A stretch of DNA of 64,000 bases. Origin: Pelagimonas sp. Its GTDB lineage: Bacteria > Pseudomonadota > Alphaproteobacteria > Rhodobacterales > Rhodobacteraceae. Both the position numbers and the translations under genes were made by a program. The stretch's first letter is position 1. Each line of letters begins with the position of its first letter. The DNA lies in assembly GCA_025210265.1 (NCBI GenBank), contig JAOASD010000025.1, forward strand, positions 1 through 64,000, read 5' to 3'. Positions 49,335-59,320 of this stretch are shown in pieces. Below the pieces are notes generated by a model. That model saw only the letters and a list, made by a program, of their open reading frames with translations. It did no database searches and was not told the origin of the DNA.

Positions 49335-49889
49335 TTATCCCGGCGTCCTGCGGATCAGATATTGGGAACTGCCCCGGCGCACGAGTTTGTATTCTTGTTG
49401 TTGCGGTCCACCATAGACCGAATTGTCAAGTTTTGCGAGAGCCAAGCGAAGATTGTCACGGATTGAGTCACTTTGGCCATTATCCAGCGCATAGGCGCGG
49501 CGAAAGATTTCCACGGCCTCGGCGGTTTTGCCCCGTTCGATCAGCACAACGCCCAGATTGTTATAGGCTTCGGGCCAGGTGGATTCGACCGTGATCGCCC
49601 GGCGCAGCAGCTTTTCCGATTGGTTCAAACGCCCCAGCGCCAGATTGGCCGATCCCAGTGCCACCAGCACTTCGCCGGTCAGGCCGCGATTGCCTGCGGC
49701 GCGGGTAAAGGCCTCGAGCGCGAGTTCGTGTTCGCCTGCTTCCATCAGGCGATGGCCGACCAGCATCCCGTCGACCGCCTCGCCCTTGGGGTCCAGCGCG
49801 GGGGCATAGGTGCCATCACGCGCGCCAAGGCCGCCCGTGTCACAGGCGGCCAGAGAAAGGATGATCACGCATCCCGCGATAAAGCGCAT
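49335..49889 (-). CDS. tadD: TadD-like TPR lipoprotein
   Basis: A 184-residue lipoprotein with lipobox LAAC (Cys at about residue 16) and three TPR units (GEHELALEAFTRAAGNRG, LGRLNQSEKLLRRAITVESTWPEAYNNLGVV, RGKTAEAVEIFRRAYALDNGQ). In Tad systems TadD helps assemble or stabilise the RcpA/CpaC secretin. Directly follows tadC with a 3-base gap. Confidence 0.85.
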   Translation of the reverse strand: MRFIAGCVIILSLAACDTGGLGARDGTYAPALDPKGEAVDGMLVGHRLMEAGEHELALEAFTRAAGNRGLTGEVLVALGSANLALGRLNQSEKLLRRAITVESTWPEAYNNLGVVLIERGKTAEAVEIFRRAYALDNGQSDSIRDNLRLALAKLDNSVYGGPQQQEYKLVRRGSSQYLIRRTPG

Positions 49890-49892
49890 GTC

Positions 49893-50864
49893 TTATTGTC
49901 CGATACTGCCCATTTCGGTGATGCTGACCGCAGACGGACCCACAAGGATGATCAGCAGCGGCGGCACTGTCAGCATCATAGTCGTCAGAGTCATCTTTGT
50001 CGGCAGCTGGTTTGCTTTTTCTTCCGCACGCATGACCCTTTTGTCACGCATTTCCGAGGCATAGACCCGCAGCGCGTCCGAGATTGACGTACCAAAGGTC
50101 TGGGCCTGATTGAGAACGGTCACAAAGCTGGACACATCCTGCACCCCGCAGCGTTCGGACATATCGCTCAACACCTGGGTCTTGTCCTTACCGGCCTTCA
50201 TTTCATGGGCGATGATTTCAAATTCATCCGCAAGGCTGGGGTAAGAGGCCCGCAATTCCTTGGCGACGCGCACAATGGATTGGTCCATGGACTGACCGGC
50301 TTCGACACAGACCAGCATCATGTCCAGCGCATCGGGGAACCCGGATTGGATTTCCTCTTTGCGCTTTTCCACGCGCTTGGTGATCCAGTATTTCGGGGCG
50401 AGATAGCCTGCGGCACCAGGGCCGAGGATATACATGAGTTTTTGCTGTGTCGTCGCATTGGCACTGTCCAGCACAAACAGGAAATACAGCACCCCAGCCG
50501 CCAGCAGGCCCAGTCCCAGCGCAAATTGGGCAAAGTAATACAGCTGCACCGCATCCTTGCTGCGATAGCCGGCCTGCAGCAGTTTCATCCGAATGTCGGA
50601 CAGTTCCTGTTCGTCCTGCGGTTCCAGAAACTGCGCGTATTTGTTCAGCTTTTCATTGCGCTTTTTGTCGCGCAGCACCGCGCGGGTGTCCGCATCCAGC
50701 CGCTGCTGGCCGGTTTGCTTGAGCTTGTCCAGCGGATCGGGCTTGGCGCGCATGAACATGGGCACGGCGGCCAGGATCAGCAGCGCGGCGAGACCGGCAA
50801 CCACCAGCAGCGGACCTGCAGGGCCAAGCGCGTCGGTGATCATGGTGTTGAGTTGGTCAATCAT
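49893..50864 (-). CDS. tadC: Tad pilus inner-membrane platform protein TadC
   Basis: A 323-residue type II secretion F family protein. It has a first membrane helix at about 16-35, a cytoplasmic T2SSF domain (GFPDALDMMLVCVEAGQSMDQSIVRVAKEL at about 168-197), further helices near 115-150, and two C-terminal helices (TKMTLTTMMLTVPPLLIILVGPSAV). With TadB it forms the assembly platform driven by CpaF. It lies 27 bases downstream of tadB. Confidence 0.9.
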   Translation of the reverse strand: MIDQLNTMITDALGPAGPLLVVAGLAALLILAAVPMFMRAKPDPLDKLKQTGQQRLDADTRAVLRDKKRNEKLNKYAQFLEPQDEQELSDIRMKLLQAGYRSKDAVQLYYFAQFALGLGLLAAGVLYFLFVLDSANATTQQKLMYILGPGAAGYLAPKYWITKRVEKRKEEIQSGFPDALDMMLVCVEAGQSMDQSIVRVAKELRASYPSLADEFEIIAHEMKAGKDKTQVLSDMSERCGVQDVSSFVTVLNQAQTFGTSISDALRVYASEMRDKRVMRAEEKANQLPTKMTLTTMMLTVPPLLIILVGPSAVSITEMGSIGQ

Positions 50865-50891
50865 GGAAACAGCCTTTTGCAGATACCGGGG

Positions 50892-51857
50892 TCACACTTT
50901 GATGTTCACAAGCGCGCGCATCACAAAGATGTTCAGCGTCAGCATGATGCCCACGATGAAACAGGCGGGGATGAACCAGGGGTGGTCCAGCACCTCGTCG
51001 TAATAATCGGGCTTGGCGACCTGAATGAAGATCAGCGCAGCCACGGGGAAGCCCGACAGGAATTTACCGGACCATTGGGCTTCGGCGGTGATCGCCTTGA
51101 CCCGGCGGAACAGGCGGAAGCGTGCCCGGATCACCTTGGCCAGACCTTCGAGGATCTCGGCCAGGTTACCACCGGCCTGCTGCTGGATCGCCACAGCCAC
51201 CGCCAGAAAGCGCATGTCCTGCATGTCCAGCCGCTCGGCCATGTGTTTCAGGCTTTCGCCAATGTCGCGGCCATAGGTGGCCTCGTCCGCGATGATGCCA
51301 AATTCGGTGGCCAGCGGGTCTTTGATTTCCTTGGACACGATGGAAATGGCCGAATTGAACGGATGCCCAACGCGCAGCGAGCGCACCATCAGCTCAACCG
51401 CGTCGGGCAGCTGTTCTTCGATCATGGACAGGCGTTTCTTGGCCTTGTGGTTGACCCACATATAGACCCCGCCAATCCCCATGCCGACGCCCATCACGCC
51501 GCGCACGGGCAGGCTGGCATCGGTGCCGATGGTCAGGCCGACAAAGGCCAGAACGCTGACGGCGCCCATGACCATGATCAGCTGCTGGGGGGTAAAGGCA
51601 ATCGCGGCCTTCTGCGCCTTATCCGCGAGCAGGGCGTATAAGGGGAAGGACCGGGATTGCATATGCTGGTCCATCTCCTTGCGGAGCTTGGCCAGCACGT
51701 CTTCGCGCCGGGTGCCCTTGTCGAGCATTTCCAGGCGGCGATTGACCTTGTTGTTCAGGCTGATGGATTTGCCAAAGGCCACCAGATAGACACCTTCGAC
51801 CAGCACGAGAACGCCGATGAAGATCATGCCATAGATGATTGGTTCTGCTGACAGCAT
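50892..51857 (-). CDS. tadB: Tad pilus inner-membrane platform protein TadB
   Basis: A 321-residue T2SSF-family membrane protein. An N-terminal helix (about 6-25), two helices near 95-135 (LIMVMGAVSVLAFVGLTIG), the cytoplasmic domain with LPDAVELMVRSLRVGHPFNSAISIVSKEI and GGNLAEILEGLAKVIRAR, and two C-terminal helices. The partner of TadC. It starts 6 bases after the end of cpaF, so the two are co-translated. Confidence 0.9.
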   Translation of the reverse strand: MLSAEPIIYGMIFIGVLVLVEGVYLVAFGKSISLNNKVNRRLEMLDKGTRREDVLAKLRKEMDQHMQSRSFPLYALLADKAQKAAIAFTPQQLIMVMGAVSVLAFVGLTIGTDASLPVRGVMGVGMGIGGVYMWVNHKAKKRLSMIEEQLPDAVELMVRSLRVGHPFNSAISIVSKEIKDPLATEFGIIADEATYGRDIGESLKHMAERLDMQDMRFLAVAVAIQQQAGGNLAEILEGLAKVIRARFRLFRRVKAITAEAQWSGKFLSGFPVAALIFIQVAKPDYYDEVLDHPWFIPACFIVGIMLTLNIFVMRALVNIKV

Positions 51858-51863
51858 GACGGG

Positions 51864-53294
<1,431 letters not shown>

Positions 53295-53306
53295 CTGTCA
53301 GGCTCC

Positions 53307-54563
53307 TCAGGCGGCTTCGGCGTCGGACTGGCCGATGGCGATCAGGTTGCCCGCAAGTTTGGTGATTTCCTTGCGCAGCGGGTTCTTGGCAGCGTGGTTG
53401 GCCAATGGCAGCCCGTGGTCGCAGGCTTGCATCACGATCTTGCCGCCATCGGGCAGCTGCAGATCAATGGCGATGCCCAGACTGTCGCACATGCGTTTCA
53501 CCCGCGATTTGCCCTGCAGATCGGTGAATTTCGGCGCGCGGTTCAGCACAAAGCGCAGCTTGTCAAAGGGCAGCTCTTCGGATTGCAGCGCGCGTTTCAG
53601 GCGCAGCGTGTTCTGGGCGGACCGCATGTCCAGTTCGAGCAGCGCAAAATAGACCTGTGCCTCGGTCAGCACGGTTTCGGTCCATTGCACCAGCGTCGTG
53701 GGCATGTCGACAATGACGTAATCAAAATGTTCGCGGGTCACTTCCAGCAGGCGCAGGACTTCGGCCGGGCCGATCATGTCCAGCGGCAGGATGTCCGGCG
53801 GCGAGGTAAAGACCTGGAACTTGTCCTCAAAGGACACCAGCGCCTGAGCAAAACTTTCGCCATCCATGCTGTCAATATCCGACAGCAATTCCATCACCGC
53901 GTCGCGGCGGGGCAGGTCCAGATAGGTCGAGACCGAGCCAAACTGCAGGCCCAGATCCATCAGGCAGACCCGCGGATTGTCGGTTTTGGAGCCAGTCGCC
54001 AGTTCGTGCGCAAGGTTCACAGCCAGGGTCGAGGCCCCGACGCCGCCCGCAATCCCCTGCACGGCAATCAACACACCATCGCCATCGCCGGACAGTTTGA
54101 CCTTGTCCGGGGTCTCATCGCCTGCCGGAACCGCGGCAGCGACCTCGGCGGGGGCCGGACTGCGCAGGCGTTCAATCGCGGCGGACAATTCGCCTTCGGG
54201 CAGAGGGTAGGGCACAAATTCATCCGCGCCTTTGCGCAGCAGCTGGTGCAGCGAGGCGGGGGTCACATCCTCGGCGATCAGGATCACCTTGACCCCACGG
54301 GCACGGGCCCCCTCGATGATCAGACCCAACATTTCCACATCGGGTTCGTCCACCGCATCAATCGCCATGGCGACAAATTCCATCGACGCCGCATCGGGTT
54401 GCGACAAAAAGGGCAGGGCTTCGTCAAATCCCAGATCGCCCCAGCTTTCCCCCAGCTCGGTTTCCATATCTTCGATCAGAAGGTCGAAATTCTGCACGTC
54501 GCGGCTGATGGTGCAGGCCAGGATCGGAGCCGGTTCAGTCGGCTGGGTCGGGGTACTCGTCAT
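53307..54563 (-). CDS. cpaE: CpaE/TadZ-type pilus localisation ATPase
   Basis: A 418-residue MinD/ParA-like protein with an N-terminal receiver-like domain (about 15-140, VEMLGLIIEGARARGVKVILIAEDVTPASLHQLLRKGADEFVPYP) and a C-terminal deviant-Walker ATPase domain (IAVQGIAGGVGASTLAVNLAHELA at about 167-190; VCLMDLGLQFGSV; DYVIVDMPTTLVQWT). The GG-VGAS loop lacks the usual Lys, as in other TadZ proteins. It places the Tad machinery at the pole. A terminator upstream separates it from the ompA/cpaC unit, so it heads its own operon with cpaF, tadB, tadC and tadD. Confidence 0.9.
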   Translation of the reverse strand: MTSTPTQPTEPAPILACTISRDVQNFDLLIEDMETELGESWGDLGFDEALPFLSQPDAASMEFVAMAIDAVDEPDVEMLGLIIEGARARGVKVILIAEDVTPASLHQLLRKGADEFVPYPLPEGELSAAIERLRSPAPAEVAAAVPAGDETPDKVKLSGDGDGVLIAVQGIAGGVGASTLAVNLAHELATGSKTDNPRVCLMDLGLQFGSVSTYLDLPRRDAVMELLSDIDSMDGESFAQALVSFEDKFQVFTSPPDILPLDMIGPAEVLRLLEVTREHFDYVIVDMPTTLVQWTETVLTEAQVYFALLELDMRSAQNTLRLKRALQSEELPFDKLRFVLNRAPKFTDLQGKSRVKRMCDSLGIAIDLQLPDGGKIVMQACDHGLPLANHAAKNPLRKEITKLAGNLIAIGQSDAEAA

Positions 54564-54746
54564 ATCGTTTCTTGTCCTGTGTCAGGGTGCCCCGTTCTGA
54601 GGCACCAGCACCGAGTCGCCTCGGCGCACGGGGATCGTCACAGGCAAAACTGGCGGTCAAACGGGGCAACATTGGGGCCAAAAAACCGAAATTGTACGGT
54701 ATTTAGGCACAGGATTGCGGCGGAGCGGGGCCGCATAGGCAAAGAA

Positions 54747-54769
54747 AAAGGCCCCGAAGTGGGGCCTTT
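54747..54769 (-). terminator. Intrinsic terminator of the ompA-like gene
   Basis: AAAGGCCCC pairs with GGGGCCTTT (9 base pairs, 5-base loop) with a T-run on the minus strand, 28 bases after the OmpA-like stop. Confidence 0.88.
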
Positions 54770-54796
54770 GTACCGTTTCACGATGTGGTTGCGGCG

Positions 54797-55501
54797 TTAG
54801 CCACCGGCGCCGGTCACACCGGTTTCGGTCAACAGATCCTGCCCGGAAATACCGGAAAGCCCGGTTTTGGGCGCGGCCGAGCGCACATATTCGCGGTAAA
54901 TCACCTCGGCATATCTCCCATCCAGAACAGTGGGATGCCCGGCGACAAAGCCCGATACTTCGGTCACGGTGCGGCGGTTGCGCCGTTCGCGCCCCTCGGT
55001 CACGATCAGCGGCTGGGCCTCGCCATAGCTGACCAGCGCCTCCAGCCGCGAGCGATCGACGCCCAGCGACACCAGATAGTTCACCACAGTCTGCGCACGG
55101 CGCAGGCCAAGGCGTTTGTTATAGGCATCGGACCCAACCTTGTCCGTATGGCCATAAACGGCAAAGCGTACCTCGGGGAACTGCCGGATCCACTGGGCCT
55201 GTTCCTTCAGCGTGTCGCGCGCGCCAACATCCAGCTGCGAGGAATTGAAGGCGAAATTCACCGTGGTCAGAACCTCGGTGGCGAACCGCTGCGACAGGTC
55301 ATAAACGAACTGTTTTTCGCCCGTCTGGTACTGGGTGTTGTTCATGGTCGCGTTGCCGAAATCGCCGGTATCGGCCAGCGATCCTGCCTCGCGGTTGAAG
55401 GACGCATAGACCGGGTCGCGGCCATTTGCGCTACAGGCGGACAGAACGCACAAGGCAAGCCCCGCCATGGTGATCCGTTTGAAAGTCTGACCCTGCATCA
55501 T
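54797..55501 (-). CDS. OmpA-family lipoprotein of the tad locus
   Basis: A 234-residue lipoprotein: signal peptide with lipobox LSAC (Cys about residue 22), then a C-terminal OmpA/MotB domain (TVNFAFNSSQLDVGARDTLKEQAQWIRQFPEVRFAVYGHTDKVGSDAYNKRLGLRRAQTVVNYLVSLG) that binds peptidoglycan. It probably anchors the pilus secretin. Two adjacent ATG codons (55501 and 55498) both follow GAGGA; the first is listed. It lies 7 bases downstream of cpaC and ends at a strong terminator. Confidence 0.88.
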   Translation of the reverse strand: MMQGQTFKRITMAGLALCVLSACSANGRDPVYASFNREAGSLADTGDFGNATMNNTQYQTGEKQFVYDLSQRFATEVLTTVNFAFNSSQLDVGARDTLKEQAQWIRQFPEVRFAVYGHTDKVGSDAYNKRLGLRRAQTVVNYLVSLGVDRSRLEALVSYGEAQPLIVTEGRERRNRRTVTEVSGFVAGHPTVLDGRYAEVIYREYVRSAAPKTGLSGISGQDLLTETGVTGAGG

Positions 55502-55508
55502 GTCGTCC

Positions 55509-56948
55509 TCAATCCAACACATAGCCATAAGAGCCGCTGAAATCCTGTTTGGCCACTTCGCCCGCCGCCCCTTTGGGCAGTTTGCGGCGCGAGGTGTCGC
55601 TGCCGACACGGCCATACAGGAACAGATCTTTTTCCGAAGGCGGGCGCACGCGGTCGGTGGGCAGGGCCAGGGCTTCGCCCCGTGTCGGCGTCACCAGATG
55701 CGGCGTCACGATGATCACCAGTTCAGATTGTTCGCGCTGATATTCGGCGCTGCGGAACAGGGCACCCAGCACGGGAATATCCCCTAGCCACGGCACCTGA
55801 CCGTTCAGATCCTTGAAATCATCCAGCAGCAGCCCAGCAATTGCGAAACTTTCGCCGTCGCGCATTTCCACGGTGGTCTGGGTTTCGCGCCGGGTAAAGG
55901 CGTTGACGCTGATGGTTTCAAATTCAAAAGAGTTGTTGGTGTCGATCGCAGACACCGCCGCTTCGAGTTCGAGATTGATCAGATCGCCATCCACCACGCG
56001 GGGGATAAAGTTCAGCTCGACCCCAAAGGGTTTATATTCGATCGAAATCGTGCCGCCCTGCTGGCTGACCGGAACCGGGTATTCGCCACCGGCCAGAAAC
56101 TTGGCCTCCTGCCCGGACAGGGCGATCAGGTTCGGTTCGGCCAGGGTGCGCACAACGCCTTTGGATTCAAGGGCTTCCAGAAGGATGCCGACCTCAAGCC
56201 CACCGGCGTTAAAGCCAAACAGCACCGCGCCCTCGGATGCGTTAGACCCGGATTGCGGGTTCAGCTTGCCGACAATCGTGTCCACATCGGCAAGGGGCGC
56301 GGCATTGCCGGTGCCGATTTCCAGCCCCAGATCTCCGCCCAGGATGGACCCGCCCGTCGCAACCGAAGAGCGCAGGGTCTTGGCGACCGAGCGGCTCATT
56401 TCTGCAAAGCGCACTTTCAGCATGACCTGCTGAATGCCGCCCACGGTCATCAGGTTCGACACCCGATCCGGCGCGTAGCGGCTGGCCAGATCCAGCGCGC
56501 GGTTCATTTTCTGCGTCGACGACACGGTGCCCGACATGACGATGCCGTCATTGGCGGTGCGGACTTCGATTTTCTCGTCGGGCAGGATCTGACGCAGGCG
56601 TTCCTTGAACTCGGTCACATCAGCGGCTACGCGCACATCCACATTGGTGATCAGCTGGCCCTGCGCATCAAAGATCGACAGGGTTGTCGTGCCCGGACTT
56701 TTGCCCAGCACATAGATCGACCGATCCGACAGCGAGGAAATATCCGCGATGGCCGGATTGGCGATGGACAATTCCGCAAAGGGTTCTTCGCTTTCGACCA
56801 CCACAGCGCGGTTCATCGCCACCGACAGCACGGATTCTGTGCCGGTGCGCACCACGCGCAGCGTTTCAGCCTGGGTGCTGGTGACGACTGCACCAGCGCA
56901 GAGGGTCAGCCCCAGCAGGGCTGCCTTCAAAAACCTGTCAAATTTCAT
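55509..56948 (-). CDS. cpaC: Tad/Flp pilus outer-membrane secretin CpaC/RcpA
   Basis: A 479-residue secretin. Signal peptide about 1-27; a pilus-assembly N-terminal domain (VVVESEEPFAELSIANPAIADISSLSDRSIYVLGKSPGTTTLSIFD); a BON-like region; and the secretin domain from about 200, with VRTLAEPNLIALSGQEAKFLAGGEYPVPV and VEMRDGESFAIAGLLLDDFKDLNGQVPWLGDIPVLGALFRS, the hallmark C-terminal block. The start at 56948 gives an orderly signal peptide. It is separated from cpaB by a hairpin terminator. Confidence 0.93.
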   Translation of the reverse strand: MKFDRFLKAALLGLTLCAGAVVTSTQAETLRVVRTGTESVLSVAMNRAVVVESEEPFAELSIANPAIADISSLSDRSIYVLGKSPGTTTLSIFDAQGQLITNVDVRVAADVTEFKERLRQILPDEKIEVRTANDGIVMSGTVSSTQKMNRALDLASRYAPDRVSNLMTVGGIQQVMLKVRFAEMSRSVAKTLRSSVATGGSILGGDLGLEIGTGNAAPLADVDTIVGKLNPQSGSNASEGAVLFGFNAGGLEVGILLEALESKGVVRTLAEPNLIALSGQEAKFLAGGEYPVPVSQQGGTISIEYKPFGVELNFIPRVVDGDLINLELEAAVSAIDTNNSFEFETISVNAFTRRETQTTVEMRDGESFAIAGLLLDDFKDLNGQVPWLGDIPVLGALFRSAEYQREQSELVIIVTPHLVTPTRGEALALPTDRVRPPSEKDLFLYGRVGSDTSRRKLPKGAAGEVAKQDFSGSYGYVLD

Positions 56949-57088
56949 GTGACCTGCCTTTCGATCACGCCTCGTTATGCAGATCTTTTGCCTGCTCTTT
57001 TTTGGCAATGTGCGGCAGTTTACGATTTTTTGCAAGAATCAAAGGTTTCGCGCCCGGATTTTATGTGGATAAGACGCAACAGGTGGGG

Positions 57089-57123
57089 AAAAACCGCAGG
57101 CCCCGGCGGACATCCACCGGGGC
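57089..57123 (-). terminator. Probable terminator between cpaB and cpaC
   Basis: GCCCCGG (57100-57106) pairs with CCGGGGC (57117-57123), and on the minus strand a TTTTT run begins six bases past the stem. The gap between stem and T-run makes it a moderate terminator. Confidence 0.6.
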
Positions 57124-57157
57124 GCAACAGGTCAAAGAGGTGAGATCCAGGGGCGGT

Positions 57158-58012
57158 TCAGTCGCCGCAGGGGATCGGGATTTCGGTTTTTTCGACACCG
57201 CGCCGTACGATCCGGGTGCAGGTGCGCAGGGCGCGGGGCGCATCCTGCTGTGCCTTTTCCAGACCCAGCAGGGACAGCTGGTCGACTTCGATGGCTTCGG
57301 CCACGGTTTCGTCGGTGTTGCTCATCAGCGAAAGCGAGAGGCTGCCGGTGGATTGCGCCTGCGCCAGAGCCGCGATCTGCTGGGGCGAGGCCGCGACGGT
57401 CACGGTGCGCGCGATGGTGGCGTCGGTCGTGTCGGAATTGGCCATCTGGTCAATCGCGATCAGGCGAATGCCGGTCTGGATCAGCTTGGTCACGTCGCCT
57501 TCGGGCAGGTTCGGGTCATTGCCAGGGATGCGGCCGGTCCAGTAGATGTCCACGCGGTCCGACGGGCGCAGAAAGCCCGACACGCCGGAGGCCACATCGA
57601 CCTTGATGGCAAAGGCGCGTTCGCCCTTTTTCAGGCGCGAGGTCAGGCCCGCATCGCCACCGGGGGCCGACACTTTGACCTGCACCATGGCGTCATGCAT
57701 TTCCAGCGCACGAATGGCCACGCGGTTGCCTTCGCCATCGACGAAAAAGGGATTTTCCGCGTCGAAATACCCTTCGGGCAGGATTTCCTTGGGCCAGGGG
57801 GCCAGGCGGACATCCTCGGTCAGGATTTCTTCGCCAAAGGCAATGGCGCGGGTGGCGACATAGATTTCCTTGGTCGGAACGGCAGCCGTGGATTTGGCGC
57901 GTTCCTTTTTCAGGGCGTTTTCATAGGCCCCGATGTAATTTTGTGCCATGTAGACGGCGAAACCGGCCAGGCCGAGCCCCGCAATCAAAACCAATCCGAA
58001 TACCAGTCGCAT
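57158..58012 (-). CDS. cpaB: Flp pilus assembly protein CpaB/RcpC
   Basis: A 284-residue periplasmic protein with an N-terminal membrane anchor (VFGLVLIAGLGLAGFAVYMAQNYIGAYENALKKE) followed by an SAF domain (IYVATRAIAFGEEILTEDVRLAPWPKEILPEGYF, about 50-100) and the RcpC/CpaB region (KVSAPGGDAGLTSRLKKGERAFAIKVDVASGVSGFLRPSDRVDIYWTG; VTVAASPQQIAALAQAQSTGSLSLSLMS). It stabilises the secretin. It is the first non-pilin gene after the pilin cluster. Confidence 0.92.
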   Translation of the reverse strand: MRLVFGLVLIAGLGLAGFAVYMAQNYIGAYENALKKERAKSTAAVPTKEIYVATRAIAFGEEILTEDVRLAPWPKEILPEGYFDAENPFFVDGEGNRVAIRALEMHDAMVQVKVSAPGGDAGLTSRLKKGERAFAIKVDVASGVSGFLRPSDRVDIYWTGRIPGNDPNLPEGDVTKLIQTGIRLIAIDQMANSDTTDATIARTVTVAASPQQIAALAQAQSTGSLSLSLMSNTDETVAEAIEVDQLSLLGLEKAQQDAPRALRTCTRIVRRGVEKTEIPIPCGD

Positions 58013-58154
58013 CGCGTCACCTCTTTGACTTGCGCATTGCCCGGCGCAAAACGCGCGGGGCCATAGTGATTACTGTTCTGAAAATGTGGCGAAATGAGGC
58101 CTGAGCGGGGGAATGTCTGTGTCCCATCAACATTGACCGATCAACCCGCACAGC

Positions 58155-58183
58155 AAAAAGGCCGGTGCCAAAGCCCGGCCTTT
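58155..58183 (-). terminator. Intrinsic terminator after the first Flp pilin gene
   Basis: On the minus strand AAAGGCCGG pairs with CCGGCCTTT (9 base pairs) and a run of five T residues completes the signal, 32 bases after the pilin stop. Confidence 0.85.
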
Positions 58184-58214
58184 CCAAGGTTCAGGTTCTG
58201 CGTGATCCAGCCGG

Positions 58215-58394
58215 TCAGAAATCGTTTTCTGCAGAGACAGCACCGCCTGCGGCGCTCATCAGATCAGCGGAACTGTCTTCGATCATGAAGAAGGAGATAG
58301 CAGACATACCGACCACGGCAGCGGTAATGACAACCCAATCGACGGTCACAGCGCCGGACTGATCGTCACGGAATGTCTTGAATTTGTTCAGCAT
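58215..58394 (-). CDS. Flp family type IVb pilin, divergent copy
   Basis: A 59-residue prepilin. The leader MLNKFKTFRDDQSG would be cut by CpaA after Gly, exposing AVTVDWVVITAAVVGMSAISFFMIEDSSADL, the hydrophobic N-terminal helix. Position +5 is Asp rather than the Glu of canonical Flp pilins; this holds for all three pilins here. It shares the ...AAGGAV.AENDF end with the other two but differs in the leader and the helix. A terminator follows. It is probably a minor or alternative pilin. Confidence 0.88.
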   Translation of the reverse strand: MLNKFKTFRDDQSGAVTVDWVVITAAVVGMSAISFFMIEDSSADLMSAAGGAVSAENDF

Positions 58395-58435
58395 CTCTAA
58401 CCCTTTCTTACGAATACCTGGAAATATTGTGCCGC

Positions 58436-58454
58436 GGGCCGCATCATGCGGCCC
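58436..58454 (-). other. Perfect hairpin between the first and second pilin genes
   Basis: GGGCCGCAT-C-ATGCGGCCC is a 9-base-pair stem with a single central base, 27 bases beyond the second pilin's stop. No T-run follows, so it is more likely an mRNA end-stabilising or processing hairpin than a full terminator. Confidence 0.5.
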
Positions 58455-58480
58455 ACAGCGTCATGTCAGGTCGGAAAGAC

Positions 58481-58660
58481 TTAGAAGTCGTTTTCAGCGG
58501 TCACGGCACCGCCTGCTGCGGTGATCAGATCGCGCGAGCTGTCTTCGATGGTCGAATAGGCGGCGATTGCCAGGCCAACAACGGCTGCGGTCAGGACGAC
58601 CCAGTCAACAGTCACGGCACCGGATTCTTCTTTGCGGAAGTTTTGGATGAATTTCATCAT
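58481..58660 (-). CDS. Flp family type IVb pilin, near-identical copy A
   Basis: A 59-residue prepilin starting MMKFIQNFRKEESG, cut after Gly to give AVTVDWVVLTAAVVGLAIAAYSTIEDSSRDL. The mature sequence is identical to the copy at 58789-58968. Nucleotide differences over the 180 bases number four; only one changes the protein (Met2 versus Ile2). A GGAGAAAACCC ribosome site precedes the start. Confidence 0.9.
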   Translation of the reverse strand: MMKFIQNFRKEESGAVTVDWVVLTAAVVGLAIAAYSTIEDSSRDLITAAGGAVTAENDF

Positions 58661-58788
58661 GGGTTTTCTCCAAATTTGCCCGTGAGGTCCTGTCAGGATG
58701 CAGCCGTCAGGGGCGGATAGCTGTGTTGGGAAGGGCGCGTCATGTATGGCGCACCCTCATGTCAGGCGGCGTATCAGCCGCCAGCGAC

Positions 58789-58968
58789 TTAGAAGTCGTT
58801 TTCAGCGGTCACGGCACCGCCTGCTGCGGTGATCAGATCGCGCGAGCTGTCTTCGATGGTCGAATAGGCGGCGATTGCCAGGCCAACAACGGCTGCGGTC
58901 AGAACGACCCAGTCAACAGTCACGGCGCCGGATTCTTCTTTGCGGAAGTTCTGGATGAATTTGATCAT
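58789..58968 (-). CDS. Flp family type IVb pilin, near-identical copy B
   Basis: A 59-residue prepilin starting MIKFIQNFRKEESG; the mature pilin equals that of copy A. It is the most upstream of the three pilin genes and is preceded by GGAGAGAG and a long AT-rich leader, so it likely carries the main promoter of the cluster. A modest hairpin (GGCGGC/GCCGCC, 58765-58782) follows the gene. Confidence 0.9.
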   Translation of the reverse strand: MIKFIQNFRKEESGAVTVDWVVLTAAVVGLAIAAYSTIEDSSRDLITAAGGAVTAENDF

Positions 58969-59320
58969 GGTCTCTCTCCGTAGATGTATTTGCTCACATG
59001 CACCGGTTTGGGCTTTGTCCGAGGCTCTCTCACTTCCTCGTTCCCGCTGCGGTATGAGCACATAAAGCTCCTGGTTTGGGGCGAGAGTGTGTCCGGAATC
59101 GTTTGTTTTTGCAGTTTCGGCAGAATTGGAGGGAAAACTATTTAGGCCTCTGAAAGTAAAAGGAAAAAACATATAAATAGGGTTAAGGACAGGTGAATGT
59201 TCGCCATTTGGGCAAGCATTGCGGCGGGCTTGGTTTACGAATGGGGAACAATTCTGGAAAGAACGCCCGGATTGTGCCATATTGACGCTAAAGGCCATCA
59301 AGGCAGAGCAGGCAAAACAC
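58969..59320. other. 352-base intergenic region between the pilin cluster and the lytic transglycosylase gene
   Basis: No gene is seen. The region carries the divergent promoters of the pilins (minus) and the transglycosylase (plus). It is AT-rich in its middle (59110-59190), unlike its surroundings. A GGTTAA at 59181-59186 gives one TTAACC half of a CtrA-type site on the minus strand, but the second half is imperfect. Confidence 0.6.

Noticed and set aside
54582-54641. A 19-residue frame (MTIPVRRGDSVLVPQNGAP) just upstream of cpaE
   Set aside because: No ribosome site, a GTG start and no sign of attenuation structure; it could be a remnant or chance frame.
59181-59186. TTAACC as a CtrA site upstream of the pilins
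   Set aside because: Only one half-site is exact and the partner half is degenerate; a single TTAACC is expected by chance in an AT-rich stretch.
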